Positions 1 through 10,524 of a stretch of DNA of 64,000 nucleotides are shown in pieces. Position numbers and translations under genes: made by a program. Within the stretch, counting starts at the first letter, position 1, and every line of letters begins with the position of its first letter. Under the pieces are notes generated by a model. The model saw only the letters and a list, made by a program, of their open reading frames with translations. It was not told where the DNA came from and ran no database searches. Where the stretch lies: contig CAKAKS010000039.1 in NCBI GenBank assembly GCA_916700875.1, positions 25,255,315 to 25,319,314 of the forward strand, given 5' to 3'. This DNA comes from Sebastes aleutianus. Its lineage: Eukaryota > Chordata > Actinopteri > Perciformes > Sebastidae.

Positions 1-1829
1 TAGGACTGATGCCGAATTGTGAGTTAGTCTTAATGTACTTTTGCTCTGCTGAGGATATGTTTGACTGGATTATGTCAGCCACACTGCACCTGAGCAACAC
101 AGGCCTGCACCTTTTTTTTTTTCTTTTTTTTCGTGTGCGCGTGTGACTGTGTGAGTTGGCCCACTGTGATGTTTAGAGTATTTGAGCTCAGTATACTGGT
201 TAAAGGGGTTAGCCACAGGTATTTTGCCTCAGTGGATTGAAGCTCTGTGTTGTGACCTGTTGGCATAAGCCAATTCCATTTTTGTGTATTGTTTTCAGTA
301 AAGCTGTCAAAGTTATTCAAGTCCACTTGAATAAATCCACTGCTAAATTGGACAAAATCTTTGATTAGTTGTAGGGTATTATGAGTTGCACCCAAAGCAG
401 GAAAACCTTTGTGGTTGCTACTTTAGTAAACTGAACACAAACCCCCCATCATTTCAGGATAAAGTTAGTTGCAGCAACTTGGTCATTATACTGAGGGTAG
501 GGGTGCTACAGGCGTATAATAATAATGAATTGTGTTGCTGAGACAAGGAACAAAGGCAGGCTAACTCAAGACCAGCTCACTCAGGAGGTACAGTACAGTA
601 CTGTAACATTAGCAGACACGCACTGTGTTCAGAACCCTCTCTAATGCTGCCTTGTGAAGATTACATGCTTAATGCTTTGTGGAAGCAGCAAGAAAGTCGA
701 GTACAAGGCGGTGAAAAAAGTACAAGTCAAAGAGATCTACTTGAAAATAAGTCATGCAACAGTAATTTCCTATTATCCCTCTCCTGCTGTGTGTATGAAC
801 TGTTAGATTCTCTACAGTTTGCCTAAAACTACACACTGTGGTGTTCAGCAGAGATAATTCAACTCTACCCCAGGTATAGAACGACTAATAAATCATATTT
901 TGCAGATCCTTTTGCTGAATCCTTTAATTAAACTCTGCTGAACGGGTTACATATCTAGAGCCGCTTGCTTTCCTTATCACAAATCCGCCGATTAATTGCC
1001 CTGTCTGCTGCTGCCTTTGTTATAGCGGCTGTGTAAACTACATCAGTAAGTGAGCTGAAAAATTAGGATGAATTGAATCAACTTGTAATCTTCAGGTCAT
1101 AGGTGCCTTTAAATATAACCCGCTAATGGTTCTGGATGAAATATTATCATCCTCGCACAATAATTTATCATCATAACCGCGAGGTACATTTTGTTCTTCC
1201 CGATAATGGCGCCAGAAAACGAGTGGATCTCTGGTTGACCTCAAGTATCGACTGCTTTTAAAAAGACAAGTGAAAGAAAAAGGGAGCAAGACATCTGCAG
1301 CTAAATTATATTTCACAAAGAGTAACACACTCAATTACCACGCCAGTGATGAAGCACCATTAATGAAAGCGTTTTCACAAAGGTTGATGAAAGTTCGATG
1401 CGGCCTTGCCAGGTTTAACTGATGAGTCACACCAATAGGAAAGCAACTGAAGGACCTCAACATAATAACCCTCCTTATCCATCTGGAAGATGGAAGCAAG
1501 GGGTTAAAGATTTGAGATGTATTTGTTCGCACAATAAAACAAAGTGGCAGAAATACAACAACAAAAGAAAAGAAGTTGTGCAGGTGAGATAAAAAAATCG
1601 CGAAGGGCCTATAGAAGGAATCTCACCTCAACAATCATTATAAGAAAATGCAAAAGTCATATAATAAACAAAAGTAAACAAACAAGCAAGCACATGTAAA
1701 GTAAGCAACATCAAAAGGAGATGATTAAACCTGCAGTAGGCAGAATATTTTTGGCATCATTGAGCAAAAAATCCATAATAATCTTTCTATCTGTAATTCA
1801 AGTGTTCTGAGAGAAAATTAGACTTCTGC
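1..1829. other. Non-coding stretch, no gene seen
   Basis: Both strands contain only short, unconvincing open frames with no recognisable domain. Apart from a T-rich tract near 112-131 there is no repeat I can delimit. The interval 1085-1540 has balanced composition and could hold conserved regulatory DNA, but nothing in one sequence proves this. Confidence 0.6.
112..131. repeat. Poly-T tract
   Basis: Twenty bases of T interrupted by one C, followed by a GTGTGCGCGTGTG alternating purine-pyrimidine stretch. It could be the A-tail of an old minus-strand retroposon, but no body is recognisable next to it. Confidence 0.7.
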
Positions 1830-2223
1830 ACCTCCTCAAATGATCTCAACACGGCTGCCGGGTCACAAATTTTCTCATTTTACAGATAAACAGTACACTA
1901 CAAGATGTTTCTGAAAACATTTGAGGTGAGAAATAGGCATTACAGTAACATAATATTGATTAATATTTGATCAGCGCTCCCTAGTTTGACCGTTTGATCA
2001 GAGTTTGCGAGTGATTGACAGCTTCTCAGAGACGGCAGGCTCCAGCTCGGCTCTGATTGGTTGTTTTCATCCGGTCTGTGAAATCTTGTAGATGCCATTA
2101 GGAGCACCGGAGGACACAGAGGCACAGACTACCTGTTTCATGCACTACTGTCAGGATATAGTGACCGGTTTATAAAAATAACTTTTTTAAATCACATTTG
2201 CTCCATTTCTACCCACTGCAGCT
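1830..2223 (-). mobile_element. Family B non-autonomous element, truncated
   Basis: This is the reverse complement of the elements at 8744 and 60065. It shares the blocks reading ATTTCTACCCACTGCAGCT, GTGATTGACAGC and AGGAGCACCGGAGGACACAG. The intact end abuts TTAA at 2224-2227, as in the other copies. The far end loses similarity near 1830, so the inverted end is missing there. It has no coding capacity. A TTAA target and AGCTGC ends suggest a piggyBac-type MITE, which is inference. The insertion lies about 50 bp from the 3' edge of the exon candidate at 2278-2376. Confidence 0.75.
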
Positions 2224-2277
2224 TTAAGGGACAAGTGCAACCTCAGAAAAGAGAAATGAGAAAATCATTTGTGTTAC

Positions 2278-2376
2278 CTCTGGTTTCCATGGCAATTTCT
2301 TGTGGCGCTGGCTGAGGATCTTCCGGATGCGGGTATGGTCTCTGCCACCAGCCCCTCCTGTGATTGGCTCATCATC
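2278..2376 (-). CDS. Putative internal coding exon (99 nt, unidentified gene)
   Basis: On the minus strand a pyrimidine-rich run ends in TTTTCAAG and is followed by 33 sense codons without a stop, then GAG/GTAACA as donor. The peptide starts DDEPITGGAGGRDHTRIRK and ends SQRHKKLPWKPE. It is charged, lacks membrane segments and looks like a cytoplasmic or linker segment. The exon is symmetric, with phase 0 at both ends, and its codons are not repeat-derived although a family B element lies just outside it. I do not recognise the protein. It could belong to the same transcript as 36203-36315, which also ends in phase 0. Splice signals and codon use are visible; expression and identity are not. 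A chance open frame remains possible. Confidence 0.5.
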
Positions 2377-2668
2377 CTTGAAAAGACACAGCAGAAACAA
2401 AGACACATTTATTCCTCTTTAACCACAAAAAAAAAAGAGACACTGATGAAAGGCAAATGAATGGTGGTTTTAAATCTCAGTGACTAAAAGTCATCCATCC
2501 ATCTATGCATGAAGGCATCCATCCATCACTGAGGTAATAGGACTCTTCACCATAAGCCACATAATTGATATATGAGATAAAGTAGCATCATTAGCAAAAA
2601 CCACAGCCCTTTCTAACTCATGGATGCTTTAAGCAGTGCGTACTTTACATTACACACAGCTGAGAATA

Positions 2669-2687
2669 ACACACACACACACACACA
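2669..2687. repeat. (AC)n microsatellite
   Basis: About nine uninterrupted AC units. Confidence 0.9.
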
Positions 2688-3460
2688 GACACGTATATCC
2701 TGAAATAGCAGGCCAAGAATACAAAGGGTTATTTTCCCAAGAAGGCTACCATTAAGACCCTGTGGAATCTCCTCTTTACCATTCACTACTAATCCAGCGT
2801 TTGACTCGCCAAAACCCTAATCTCCACATACTCTAACCATCCACCCTGCCGGCCAACATCTCCTCTCCAGGGAGCCTGAACTCTCCCCCTGATCTGGGAT
2901 TTAGCCCGGTGCACTGGCCAGATCACTGCAGGGCTCTTTCTCTGCGGCCTGCTAAGAGGCATGTTAATGTTAATGCTGTGGTGCGGTGTGACGGGCAGGA
3001 CAGAGCAGAGAGGAGAGCGAGTTCGCGCCCAGCTATGAGGAGATAAAAAGGCTTCCCAGAGAAGGAACCGAGTCACAGAGCTGTTAAATGAGTGACAAAG
3101 CATCTTCCATTTAGCAGGGATGTCAAAGAGGAGGCATACCTCCACTGAGACAAGCTAGAGAGGGTTTTCAGCAGCACTCAAATGAGGGGCTTTTGTTGAG
3201 GAGGCACCAGTGTTTGCGAAAGAATCGGGAGGAAAAATATATATTTTTTTCTAAGTAGAAGAGGCAAAGAGACAGAGCTGTCGGTTGCCAAGCCTTTGAT
3301 TACTTTTTTAACTTCCAAGGGAGAGAGATGAAGGAGGGCAGGGAAGGTAATGATGAAGAAATGTGACAACAGGCTCCCCTCCCGTCTGACACCAGAGGAG
3401 CGTGCCTGATGTTTGTGCGTACCCAAAGATTCACAAACCTCTCCAGCACTAGTTGTGTAT

Positions 3461-3507
3461 GACACACACGCACACACACAAACACACATGCACACACACA
3501 CAAACAC
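3461..3507. repeat. Imperfect (CA)n microsatellite
   Basis: CA-rich tract with interruptions (CG, AAA, TG). It generates spurious Thr/His- and Cys/Val-rich open frames on the two strands. Confidence 0.85.
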
Positions 3508-3901
3508 TCTGAAGCACACATCGATTCACTCACATGAAGGACACAACATTCATATTGCATCAGCTGGAGTCACACATGAAACAAAGACAGCAGAAGAAGA
3601 AAAGTACGAGACAGGACTCAGTGGTCAATAAAATACATTGTGAATTGTTGGAAAACGCTGGGAGACTTGATTTCAACACCTGAAGCAAAATCCTATTTTT
3701 TTTTTTGACACATGCAGTGTGTTGAAAAGCTTACGCAATGCTGCTGCAACCTAAATGTTTTGGCTTTCGTATACCTTCTACAGCTAATATCCATTCATCA
3801 CTATGCAATTAGAAATAAATCCATCATGAAAATTGTGTCTAATTATTGGCTCTTAATTCCCCAATCTACTATAATGCACTACGGCTACACAACTTTAAAT
3901 T

Positions 3902-4525
3902 AGGGCTGTCAAAGTTAATGAGATAATAACGCGTTTATGCAAATTCGTTTTAACACCACTTATGTCTTTAGCACATTAACGCAATTCGAATCTTTGTAGC
4001 GGGCTCAGTTTTAAAGCTTGAGTGAATATACTGACATCATATGAATCTAGTAAACCTAAGTCATACTAGCTTGTTGCGAAGGAGGCTCAATAACGCTTGA
4101 CCTCTGACCTCAAGATATTTGAATGAAGATGGGTTCTATGGGTACCCACGAGTCTCCCCTTTACAGACATGCCCACTTTATGATAATCACATGCAGTTTG
4201 GGGCAAATCATAGTCAAGTCAGCACACTGACACACTGACAGCTGTTGTTGCCTGTTGGGCTGCAGTTTGCCATGTTATGATCTGAGCATATTTCTTATGC
4301 TAAATGCAGTACCTGTGAGGGTTTCTGGAAAATATTTGTCATTGTTTTGTGTTGGAAATTAATTTCCAATGATAAATACATACATACATTTGCATAAAGC
4401 AATTATATTAGCCCACTCCCATGTTGATAAGAGTATTAAATACTATAAATCTCCCTTTGATTAGTTTGCGATTAATCGTGATTAACTATGGACAATCATG
4501 CGATTAATCACAATTAAATATTTTT
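3902..4525 (+). mobile_element. Family A non-autonomous DNA transposon, 3' truncated
   Basis: Starts with the terminal repeat AGGGCTGTCAAAGTTAA and runs through blocks shared with the copies at 9094, 10525, 40578 and 55115. Shared blocks include TAGAACCCAT/ATGGGTTCTA, GTGTCAGTGTGCTGACTTGA in reverse, and the run of GATTAAT motifs. The far inverted end is lost near 4525, where sequence of another repeat (4526-4618) begins. There is no coding capacity. Family A has AGGGCTG/CAGCCCT ends, which resemble hAT-type MITEs; that class assignment is inference. Confidence 0.85.
4098..4110 (-). promoter_or_regulatory. DR1 nuclear-receptor-like motif inside family A
   Basis: The plus strand reads TGACCTCTGACCT, the reverse complement of AGGTCAGAGGTCA. 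This is two perfect AGGTCA half-sites spaced by one base. DR1 sites are known to bind RXR heterodimers, HNF4 and COUP-TF proteins. Binding here is not shown. Confidence 0.4.
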
Positions 4526-4618
4526 GGATAACACACAAATTGATTTCATGGGATATATACAAATTGCTGAGCATTACTTTTCGTAGGTATAGCTACGAAC
4601 TGTGTATGAGAACAGCCT
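4526..4618 (-). mobile_element. Fragment of dispersed repeat (same family as 22312-22690)
   Basis: The reverse complement matches 22312-22404, including GGCTGTTCTCATACAC, GTAGCTATACCTAC and TTTGTATATATCCCA. It abuts the truncated end of the family A copy directly, so one insertion or a deletion produced the junction. Confidence 0.75.
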
Positions 4619-6091
4619 GGTCTTGAATACTAAACTACTAAGTAAAGCCTGAACATATTTATAGAGTTAAACATCTTTCCAAGAATAATAATTCACTTTG
4701 AACCTTATCTTTATAAAGTTTTAGTTCTGTTTTTGCATTCAAATCATTACAGCTCTGTTTCACTATCGAGGGCGTCTTTACCTTTGAGGTGATGTTTTTC
4801 TTGTCATAAAAAGCTCGGCGTTGCTGTCACGTCTCATGAAATTTGGACCATGGATTGTCTCTGTGACATTGTTTGCCTACTGTGAGCAAACCGAAAGCTT
4901 TTTGTTCCTGCCTGTGGCAGCCAATCAGCTTTCACTATTAGAACAGGTGCGATGACTGTTTGAATGATGATGAAGGATTATCCATGTAGGGAAAGGACTT
5001 TATGATCTGCGGCGCTGCTTACTGAAAGAGACAATGTTTTCGGAATAATATGTTGTCAGCCCTAAAAGACCAAACTCTAAATCACTGCTTGGGTTTGGAC
5101 AGTAATTCACACGGACACCACTTTGCCAAAGCGCTGCCTCAGCTCGATCCGACTCGAAGTCTGCTTATCGATGCAATACTAAAAGGTACAGTTAAACTCA
5201 TTGACCTGAGGTTTGCACTACATCCATCAGCTGCACCTCTTTTTCCGCTATAGTGTATAATGACTTTACACTCCAGCAACATGTTGTCATCACTTACGGC
5301 GTACCACAAATACATGTAACATTTTGCGTGATTCATTACTTCAGAGTTACAGTCTCTAATTTGTAAGCAGATCTTCATTTTCCTGGCACTGGGCCCAGAA
5401 CCGTGTTATCGTGTTTCACTGATAATTAAAGTTGATGCTAAGGGGCCTGTCAGATGGCCTTATGTATTAAACATTGCATCAAGGCAAAACAGGGAATATC
5501 AATCACGCTGATGAGACTGCCTATTCATCAAGTGTTTACATTGCTATTTACCTTGTTGACTTTCAGTCAAATAAAAAGACAAATGGTCTTTAACAGTGAA
5601 TGCTACGGGAGCGATGCATCAGAGAGTTAAAGAGTGAGGGAGAGGAGCATTTAATTACAGTTGTTTTATGTCTGAACACGCGTGGCCGAGTTGTAAACCT
5701 CGATTGATTGATAGATTATTGCTTCCGTCACTGCTATCCATCCATCCAGTCAGTCAAAAAACACTCACTGTAATGGGTGCTAACCTCCCAGTTGTTTCCT
5801 CCCAGACTCCCCACGTTCATACAGCGCAACTCAAACGGATGACCTTGCTGATCCTAGCCCAGGGAAACAGCTGGAGCCAGTGTCCTAGAATACCAATGAG
5901 CTTAATTAATCTCCCTTATTAAACACAAACAAGCACCAGTCTGCAGGGAAGGGGGAGAAAGAAGAAAGGGGGAGACGGAGCAGAGATCTGGTGCTCCTTT
6001 TCACAAATCCCTCCCCACCCACCACGATAACCCCTCGCGAATGAGCTCGGCTCAGACGGCTCCCAAAAGTCCACAAATCATAGTTGCAATC
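4619..6091. other. Non-coding stretch, no gene seen
   Basis: Unique AT-rich sequence. The open frames at 5050-5253 and 5668-5922 have no recognisable domain and no convincing splice sites. Confidence 0.55.
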
Positions 6092-6127
6092 CCAGCGACC
6101 TGCAACATGAAAGTTGCAGGTCGCTGG
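6092..6127. repeat. Perfect 15-bp hairpin with 6-nt loop
   Basis: CCAGCGACCTGCAAC at 6092-6106 is followed by ATGAAA and then by its exact reverse complement at 6113-6127. Pairing stops immediately outside the arms, so it is too short for a typical microRNA precursor. Confidence 0.9.
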
Positions 6128-7007
6128 TTATTAAACCAGCGTGGAATAATTACATTATTCTTCATTCATGTTAACCGCAGCAGAGATATACAGTATGTTA
6201 ATTAGTCCCACCGTTATAATAATAACATAGACGCTTCTCATTTTTCATCCTCTCGCTGAATCAACAGCGGCTCCTGGTCACTGGATGTTCATTGTTCATA
6301 TTAATAGGTGTAGCAGGAAGCAAAGATACCTGGGGTGACATTTACTGCAGCTATGACTAATGGCAATGATTCATCACCAAAAAGAAACGCTGAGATTGGA
6401 ACCTGCTCTCGTCTGTGACGGGGGATGTTTCCAAATCTGATACAGAAATATATTACATTCAGATATTACGCATCAGATAATGTTGGATAAGAATTTTGAC
6501 AGTATATATCACGTGGAACAGACATTTCCAATCTATGTGACAATGTGGCTGTGATGAATACGCTGAGAGACTTCTACAGAGAGAAATAGAAAGAAAAGGG
6601 GTGAAATGAAGGGAGGAGAAATAGAGAACGAAGACATAAAAAAAGTGGCAGAGTGGAGAATAAGCAAACCGAACACAAGACAGATGAACAGAGACAAATA
6701 CAGAAGAGAGAAAAGGTGACCAATGGAGCAATAAAAAGAAAAAAAGCATGACTGAGAGCATATCTTTGATAGGTAGTGCACAGTGTGGTGTGTGCCAGTC
6801 TAGTTCTCAGAAATCCCTCTGGCACAGTGAACGTCTGCAGCGACTACGGACTGCCAGAATCTCTTTCCCACCTCTCTTTACTGAACAGACCAAACAGACC
6901 GGTGTCTGCTTGGTTTTCAGAGCAGTACCACAAGGCTCTGTGAAGTATTACATACTCACCAGCAACACCGTGGCTCCGTATGTGATGTGACTACAACTGA
7001 AAAAGAT
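6128..7007. other. Non-coding stretch before LINE remnant
   Basis: No supported gene. A purine-rich patch at 6570-6745 produces Phe/Ser/Leu-rich minus-strand open frames that are compositional artefacts. A 37-base segment at 6960-6996 has splice-like borders on the minus strand but is too short to support. Confidence 0.5.
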
Positions 7008-7925
7008 GGATTTTCAGTTCACAATTCTTTGCACTCAGAGCAAAAACAAGCTTTCCAAGATTGTTAGTATTGCAGGGAAGGTGACTGACAAGTCTCAGAA
7101 ACAACTTTGCAAATATTTGACAGTGCTGTGCACAGGAAGGCTAAACATACAACTGCAGATAGATCATATCCACTACACTCAGAGTTTGAGCTGCTCCCGT
7201 CTGGCCGCCGATTTACATGTCCAACGGGCACGAAGCCCCCCCCCCTACTTGTATCTAAGAAAAGCTGTATAATAGTCTTAGAGTTGCGATAGATTTTGTT
7301 ATTGTGGTTAAATAATTGTAATTTATTGTGTTGTTAGATTACTGCTAGACCGCCCGTTAATACAGGTGCGGACCTCCCTTTGTGTGCGTCAAGCGGGAGA
7401 TCAAATAGGTTTTTGACTGCAGTGAAAATGTTGTTTTTTAAAGGCTAAATGCCAACAAATATGGATCCAAGCAGAATGTTTTGTTAGATTTTGCTACTAA
7501 GTAGCAAAAAAATACAGTATAGCTCTTAAACAGTTTTATATTCAGACTTTTGTATAAATCATCCAGTAAGTATGATATCATGATTTTAGTTATACATGAA
7601 CAAATCTAATTTTGACAACCTCGGAGCGGACAAATCCTGACATACCCCCTGTGATCTTTGGCGCCCCCCTAAGGCGGGTCCAGACCCCAGGTGGGGAACT
7701 ACTGCCCTATGCCATACAGGCACTGAACACAGAATGACTGGGAACACCTGTTATTTTATAAGATGTGCTCTCTTTTATTATGTATATAACTTTTTAGCTA
7801 CTATCTGTCCATTTGCACTGAATGCTGTATTTGTATGTTGTGTTATGTGTATTGTAAGTTGCTTTGCTTGGGAGAAGCCAAAGACAAATTTCATCTGAGG
7901 TGGACAATAAAAGTCAATCCAATCT
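7008..7925 (+). pseudogene. LINE 3' end: ORF2 C-terminus and 3' UTR, interrupted
   Basis: The encoded remnant reads KNKLSKIVSIAGKV in one frame and, after a frameshift near 7100, HSEFELLPSGRRF in another. These are typical of the C-terminal end of reverse transcriptase polyproteins of fish non-LTR elements. The reading frame is cut after KKSCI by a separate insertion (7293-7704) and resumes at 7705 as a PYAIQALNTE-like end with a TGA stop near 7735. A 3' UTR follows, ending in GGACAATAAAAGTCAATCC near 7925, like the tails of CR1/L2/Rex-type LINEs. The exact clade cannot be settled from this piece. It lacks the endonuclease and catalytic reverse transcriptase parts and is 5' truncated and dead. 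Confidence 0.75.
7293..7704. mobile_element. hAT-like non-autonomous insertion inside the LINE
   Basis: The right end reads CCCCAGGTGGGGAACTACTG, the reverse complement of CAGTAGTTCCCCACCTGGGG, a classic end of hAT-type MITEs. The LINE reading frame resumes immediately after it. The left boundary is blurred and no clean 8-bp target duplication is visible, so the left coordinate is approximate. Confidence 0.55.
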
Positions 7926-7929
7926 AATC

Positions 7930-8140
7930 AGACCTGCAATGATTAAATGATTAGTTGTCAACTATTAAATGAATCGCTAACTATTTTGATAATCGATTAC
8001 TTGATTGAGTAATTTTTTAAGAAATAAAGTAAACATTTTCTGATTCCGGTATCTTTTTTTTCACTCCTCTATGACAGTAAATTTTATATCTTTGAGTTGT
8101 GGATAAAACAAGACATTTGAGGACATCTCTTTTTCCGATG
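7930..8140 (+). mobile_element. Truncated hAT-like repeat (AATCGATTA-rich end)
   Basis: It begins with TGCAATGATTAAATGATTAG and repeated ATCGATTA-like motifs, then CTCTATGACAGTAAATTT and GGATAAAACAAGACATTTGA. I recognise this as a common teleost interspersed repeat. A shorter related piece lies at 44030-44125. The far end is missing. Confidence 0.6.
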
Positions 8141-8181
8141 AGAGGGTTGCACTGTAAATGACAGAGGGTGTCGTATCCTGT

Positions 8182-8258
8182 ACAGATTGTAAAGCCCCCT
8201 GAGGCAAATTTATGATTTGTGATTTTGGGCTATAAAAAATTAAATTGACTTGACTTGA
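8182..8258 (+). mobile_element. LINE 3' tail fragment
   Basis: Contains CAGATTGTAAAGCCCCCTGA, GGCAAATTTATGATTTGTG and GGGCTATAAAAAATTAAATT, ending in TTGACTTGACTTGA, a short tandem tail. The same unit occurs inverted at 34667-34735. Short direct tail repeats fit the 3' end of a LINE or its dependent SINE. Confidence 0.6.
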
Positions 8259-8262
8259 GGGA

Positions 8263-8743
8263 ACGGAGTCAGACAAAGACGGAGACAATGGCTCACTTTT
8301 ATTTCTCTACTTCATTTGTTAGAGGACCAATTACGCCACCTCCTCACGGGGAGGTAAAAATTAACTGAATTGCCCTCACAAGACTCTTGTTGGGATTCAA
8401 ATGCCTGTTTATGCAAGTCCTTGGCCACTATCACGAGAAAAAGGAGCACTACAAGACTCGGGGTGATTATTAGAAACGTCTTCAGTTAGACCCATGTGCA
8501 CCTGCTCCTTCACCATCCACTCAACACACTCACCATGGCAACACAAGGCCTGTCTGAAATAGTCTATGCGCTGGTGTTCCTACATGGCATACATGATGAA
8601 AATGCATGTGTTTTTTCCACATGCTTTTCTGTCAATTTAATCACTCTGTGTTTCAAAGGATATGTTCTTTTCAGAAGCTGAAGGAAGAGGAAGAATGAGT
8701 CAATGAGTGGCCTTTGATCCACACATCCTTTATGAGTAATTAA
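8263..8743. other. Non-coding stretch, no gene seen
   Basis: Unique sequence between two repeats. The open frame at 8496-8681 has no recognisable feature. Confidence 0.5.
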
Positions 8744-9085
8744 AGCTGAAGTAGGCGAGATTGGAGCAAATGTGATTAAAAAAAGTTACTTTTATAAAAC
8801 GGTCACTATATTGTGACAGCAGTACATGAAACAGGTAACCTGAAAAAAATCATGTGCCTCTGTGTTCTCCTGTGCTCCTAATGACAATCTGCAAGATTTC
8901 ACAGACCGAAGGAAAACAAGCAGTAAGAGCTGATCTGAGGTCCGCTGTCCAGCTGCTGTCTATGAGAGCCGGCTGTCAATCACTCTCGAACTCCGACCAA
9001 ACAGTCAAACTATGCAGCGCTGATCAAATATGAATCAATATTATGTTACGTTAAAGCCTATTTCTTTCCTTTAATGTTTTCAGGA
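8744..9085 (+). mobile_element. Family B non-autonomous element, 3' truncated
   Basis: Preceded by TTAA at 8740-8743 and starting AGCTGAAGTAGG. It matches the copy at 60065 through CACTATATTGTGACAGCAG, CACAGACCGAAGGAAAACAA and GCAGCGCTGATCAAATATGA. Similarity ends near 9085, where family A sequence follows within about ten bases. Confidence 0.75.
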
Positions 9086-9093
9086 TCATCTTC

Positions 9094-9299
9094 AGAGGTC
9101 AAGGGATCTTTTTGGAAAACGTTAGCAAAAGTTATGATATAGTTTCATATGATACCAGCATCTTCACTCTAGCTTTAAAACTGAAAACTGAGTCCGCTAC
9201 AACCTCCGAAAAATCGATTGCGTTAATGCGTTAAAGAAATGAGAGGTGTTAAAACTAATTCGCGTTAACGCGTTATCGCGTTAACTTTGACAGCCCTAG
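9094..9299 (-). mobile_element. Family A fragment (5'-end part)
   Basis: From AGAGGTCAAGGG to the terminal GTTAACTTTGACAGCCCTA. This corresponds to the first third of the element, inverted. It keeps the repeated GCGTTAACGCGTTATCGCG block next to its end and only one half of the DR1 motif. Confidence 0.8.
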
Positions 9300-10524
9300 T
9301 TTATTCCCTGTTCTTATCAGTGTTGTGCTACTTGTAAAGTGACTGTTGTTTTGTTTTTGCACAAGTACAAAATAAAAAAAAAAGTAAATACATAAATAAC
9401 TTGAAATGGCCTCTATTGCTTTGGCTGATGAAAGCTGGCCACTTTGATATACATCTAGTATTGGCACATCAGCAAACACGGCTGGAAACTGGAATCTAAT
9501 GTTTGCCTGCAGAACAGCATATGTTGATGTGGCTGCTCCGGGTGTTGGTTATGTATAGGATTGTCCTGGGAACCATCGCAATGATCCTGAAACAGCACTC
9601 CAGAGGTTGCATAAATCTGCACCCTGATCTCACAATCAGCCATTCTAGTCTATTTCAGTGAGAATGCAGCTTTGGGAGCCCCGATACCTTTAAATCCAAA
9701 TCCCCTATTCCTCTTAACAAAGTGGCTGGCACCGCTGAATAGAAATCAGCCCGAACGCGTTCAGTTAAACTATTGCAGAACAAATCCCAGCCAACAGAAA
9801 GAAGGAGTGCAACTATTTTTGTCTCCCCACTTACATTATTCATGTAAGAAATTGCATGCCGGTCAATGGGACAACGGTAGAAAGGCTGAGTGGAGAAGAG
9901 AGGGAGAAAAATGGAACACAAATAAGGGACGGCTGCAGTCGATAATAGGAGTGATAGAGTCAGTGGCTCCAATTCATTGGTTGAAAGATTAATGGTGCAG
10001 AGATGAGTACGGCAGGGAGACAATAAGAAACAAAGGAGAAGAAGGAGGGAACGAAGGGAGGGAGGGAGGGAGGGAGGGAGGGAGGGAGGGGGAGACATGG
10101 ACGGAAGGCGAGAAGAAAAACTGCATTCGGTTGAGGGAGAAACAGGAGAAGATGAGAAATTATTACCCTGCATGAGTACTTACAGTATAGAGCGCTGATT
10201 TTAATTTGATTATTATGTTTGTGTGTGCAGTGTGCTCCAGAGTATGGAAACATAAGGTCAGCACAACTATATTCCAGCACATATTGAGGTGCACAGTGTA
10301 TGTTCTGTACATCACAGTGTGTAATTTATTGATTTAGGTCTGGGACAAGGTGGCAGATACTGTCATGCCTGAGTTCACATCAATACAGCAGACATGTAAG
10401 GACAACGGCTGTGAGGAGCAGCGCAGTCACTCTCTGGATCAATAGCAGTCTGAAGAACTTTGTCTGTGTTGTCACATTTTGGCAACTTTAAGGTGCTCTA
10501 ATTTTACATCTAAACTTATCATTT
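9300..10524. other. Non-coding stretch with G-rich tract
   Basis: No gene was recognised. The 172-aa minus-strand frame over 9655-10173 owes its Pro/Ser/Leu run to the GGGA tract at 10056-10092 and shows no domain or splice structure. Confidence 0.5.
10056..10092 (+). repeat. (GGGA)n tract, G-quadruplex motif
   Basis: Nine successive GGG runs separated by single A bases, far exceeding the four-run rule for intramolecular G-quadruplexes with one-base loops. It is also a polypurine mirror repeat. Confidence 0.9.

Larger units (their letters stand above)
2384..3901. other. Non-coding stretch with CA repeats
   Basis: No exon with good splice sites was found. The content is simple CA repeats (listed separately), a short ATCC-rich patch near 2492-2525, and unique DNA. 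The minus-strand open frame over 2789-3145 shows no domain and no plausible splice context. Confidence 0.55.

Noticed and set aside
6960..6996. 37-nt minus-strand microexon with CTTTTTCAG acceptor and G/GTGAGTATG donor
   Set aside because: Too short to test for coding, and it lies 12 bases from a LINE remnant. Splice-like pairs this close occur by chance in 64 kb.
9655..10173. 172-aa minus-strand open frame
   Set aside because: Its repeated Pro-Pro-Ser-Leu run is the translation of the GGGA array; the rest has no similarity to known domains.
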